Origin: an uncultured Oligoflexia bacterium | GTDB taxonomy: Bacteria > Bdellovibrionota > Bacteriovoracia > Bacteriovoracales > Bacteriovoracaceae | Reading direction: 5' to 3' | DNA length: 6,163 nucleotides | Assembly: GCA_950060715.1 (NCBI GenBank) | Contig: CATLVA010000102.1 | Coordinates: 1-6,163 of the forward strand | Shown here: positions 5,886-6,163 of the stretch, piece after piece | How the letters are laid out: each line of letters starts with the position of its first letter | Numbering within the stretch: the stretch's first letter is position 1 | Position numbers and translations under genes: made by a program | Notes under the pieces: model-generated | Told to the model about the DNA's origin: nothing | The model's database searches: none | What the model saw: only the letters and a program-made list of their open reading frames with translations

Positions 5886-6163
5886 TTAGTTTTTAGGTTC
5901 AATTTCAACATAGGTGGAAATTAAACGTATCATTAGCCGCGACGCAGTTACGGTAATACTATAAGGATCTCGCTCAAGAACAATATCTGGTTCAAACACC
6001 CGATAAAGCCCACGGGGTTTGAAAATTTCTTGCCCATCAATAGTTTTTGGTTCTGCATAAAAACGCATATCAGAGATCTGCTCCCTCACCCTTTCGTCGT
6101 ACCAATACATCGGTCGATCGGGATGCTTATTAGACGCATTAATCTCTAGAGTTTGAGAACTCA
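5886..6163 (-). CDS. Unidentified protein, C-terminal 91 residues (5' end outside window)
   Basis: The frame is open from the right window edge to TAA at 5888-5886, so the ATG at 6110 is probably internal and the gene starts beyond the window. The visible part is soluble and mixed in charge, with no membrane segment. It has the stretches RPMYWYDERVREQISDM, FKPRGLYRVFEPDIVLERDPYSITV and an end LISTYVEIEPKN that looks like a run of beta-strands. Continuation of the frame across 6110-6163 without a stop supports a longer gene. I do not recognise the family. It is on the same strand as the E1 gene but separated by 112 bases containing a likely promoter, so operon membership is doubtful. No clear intrinsic terminator follows it. 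Confidence 0.65.
   Translation of the reverse strand, partial: SSQTLEINASNKHPDRPMYWYDERVREQISDMRFYAEPKTIDGQEIFKPRGLYRVFEPDIVLERDPYSITVTASRLMIRLISTYVEIEPKN

Overview
The window is ordinary chromosomal DNA from a low-GC Gram-negative bacterium. The AT-rich codon use, the run of short secreted proteins, the large secreted nuclease and the alpha/beta-fused 2-oxoacid dehydrogenase E1 would suit a Bdellovibrio-and-like organism (Bacteriovoracaceae/Halobacteriovorax type). That placement is an inference from gene character and was not checked by any search.

Left part, + strand (1-1435): the 3' end of nusB (transcription antitermination factor) is followed after one base by an unrecognised 136-residue cytoplasmic protein. 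A strong Shine-Dalgarno (SD) sequence then leads into a secreted YceI-like protein. This run looks like one operon and ends in a clear intrinsic terminator whose left arm includes the last codons of the YceI-like gene.

Middle, + strand (1436-3121): a secreted endonuclease/exonuclease/phosphatase (EEP) family enzyme keeps every catalytic motif of the fold. It is about twice the usual size because of a coiled-coil insertion and a long insertion before the last motif. It is convergent with a minus-strand gene, and the two stop codons share the bases TTAA.

Right part, - strand (3118-6163): reading right to left, first comes the end of an unidentified gene that leaves the window. A 112-base intergenic region with a good -10 box follows, then a 682-residue fusion of the E1-alpha and E1-beta subunits of a branched-chain 2-oxoacid/pyruvate dehydrogenase. 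After its stop is a textbook terminator. A conserved-looking, probably exported protein follows on the same strand, and its best start codon lies inside the end of the E1 gene. The E1 terminator hairpin would therefore sit inside the first codons of that downstream gene, which is the most unusual arrangement in the window.

No tRNA, rRNA, CRISPR array, insertion sequence or prophage signature is visible. I do not see a clear new multi-gene system. The points worth following are the terminator-in-gene arrangement, the enlarged secreted nuclease, and the altered thiamine diphosphate motif in the E1 fusion.
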